Source: CAZOMR01 sp964580655 (GTDB taxonomy: Bacteria > RBG-13-61-14 > CAZOMR01). Taken from it: a stretch of DNA of 14,741 bases. Of this stretch, positions 14,639 to 14,741 are shown in pieces. The number at the start of each line of letters is the position of its first letter. Positions within the stretch are counted from its first letter, which is position 1. The position numbers were made by a program, and so were the translations under genes. The stretch covers positions 1 through 14,741 of the forward strand of contig CAZOMR010000058.1 in assembly GCA_964580655.1 (NCBI GenBank), read 5' to 3'. Below the pieces are notes generated by a model. It ran no database searches and had not been told where the DNA came from. It saw only the letters and a program-made list of their open reading frames with translations.

Positions 14639-14689
14639 TCTAATATTGTCCTGGTTCAGCGGGAATTGGAGTACCCCCGCTTTTGCTAA

Positions 14690-14712
14690 GTGAGTGCGGT
14701 GGCCGTGCTCAC
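14690..14712 (+). repeat. 9-bp hairpin with two G-U pairs
   Basis: GTGAGTGCG, a GTGGC loop and CGTGCTCAC pair along their whole length as plus-strand RNA, with two adjacent G-U wobbles. The minus-strand copy would have two C-A mismatches, so the structure favours a plus-strand RNA or single-stranded DNA. Confidence 0.45.
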
Positions 14713-14722
14713 GCCCTTGTTT

Positions 14723-14737
14723 CCGCCCTTCGGGCGG
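14723..14737. repeat. Perfect GC-rich stem-loop at right edge
   Basis: CCGCCC, a TTC loop and GGGCGG form a perfect 6-bp stem. It is not followed by a T-run within the window on the plus strand, nor by T on the minus strand (which reads GGAAACAAGG), so it is not a clear terminator. Confidence 0.5.
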
Positions 14738-14741
14738 CCTG

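Larger units (their letters stand above)
14647..14741. mobile_element. Probable end of a mobile element running off the right edge
   Basis: Base composition changes abruptly near 14647, from the AT-rich repeat gene to GC-rich sequence starting TGTCCTGGTTCAGCGGGAAT. Three stem-loops follow in 80 bases: GCGGG/CCCGC (14659-14663 with 14676-14680), a 9-bp stem at 14690-14712, and a perfect CCGCCC-TTC-GGGCGG at 14723-14737. A TGT start and dense inverted repeats are typical of insertion sequence ends. No transposase is visible because the window stops. I cannot assign a family. Confidence 0.45.

Overview
The window looks like a bacterial chromosome segment from a strict anaerobe, most plausibly a Desulfobacterota (deltaproteobacterial) lineage. 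This rests on the gene mix: a tungsten-type aldehyde:ferredoxin oxidoreductase family enzyme, an AMP-forming acyl-CoA ligase, a radical-SAM remnant of the B12-binding type, an archaeal-type serine hydroxymethyltransferase and a type IB GTP cyclohydrolase (FolE2). No rRNA, tRNA, CRISPR array or complete insertion sequence is visible, so the taxonomic guess is inference only.

Positions 275-4310 form a compact minus-strand operon read from right to left: a DUF2085 small membrane protein, a small membrane protein with a proline-rich tail (14-nt overlap with the first gene), an aldehyde:ferredoxin oxidoreductase family enzyme (16-nt gap) and a monoacylglycerol-lipase-like hydrolase (20-nt gap). 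It diverges from an acyl-CoA ligase (4469-5983) that has a near-consensus sigma-70 promoter. Hydrolase (ester to free acid), oxidoreductase (aldehyde to acid) and ligase (acid to acyl-CoA) would fit together as a lipid or aldehyde salvage route; that link is inferred.

Positions 5984-6440 are a scar: the first ~60 codons of a B12-binding radical SAM gene, directly coupled to the ligase stop codon, then a degenerate REP-like hairpin, then a new strong promoter (6334-6362). This promoter drives a plus-strand run of an uncharacterised 267-residue protein, an archaeal-type GlyA, a QueD/PTPS with a Cys-Glu-x-x-His-Gly-His signature, and FolE2. Together the last three supply and use reduced pterins and folate (GTP to dihydroneopterin triphosphate to pterin intermediates; serine/glycine C1 transfer). 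FolE2 carries an unusual in-frame insertion built around a DNA palindrome.

Positions 10012-13934 hold two secreted enzymes facing each other with only 11 bp between stop codons: a GH31 glycosidase and a large alpha/beta-hydrolase (esterase/lipase) with a long N-terminal domain. Beyond this, 13964-14646 is an AT-rich, foreign-looking gene of TPR-like helical repeats that seems to be cut at its 5' end by a GC-rich, hairpin-rich sequence running off the right edge, probably the end of a mobile element.
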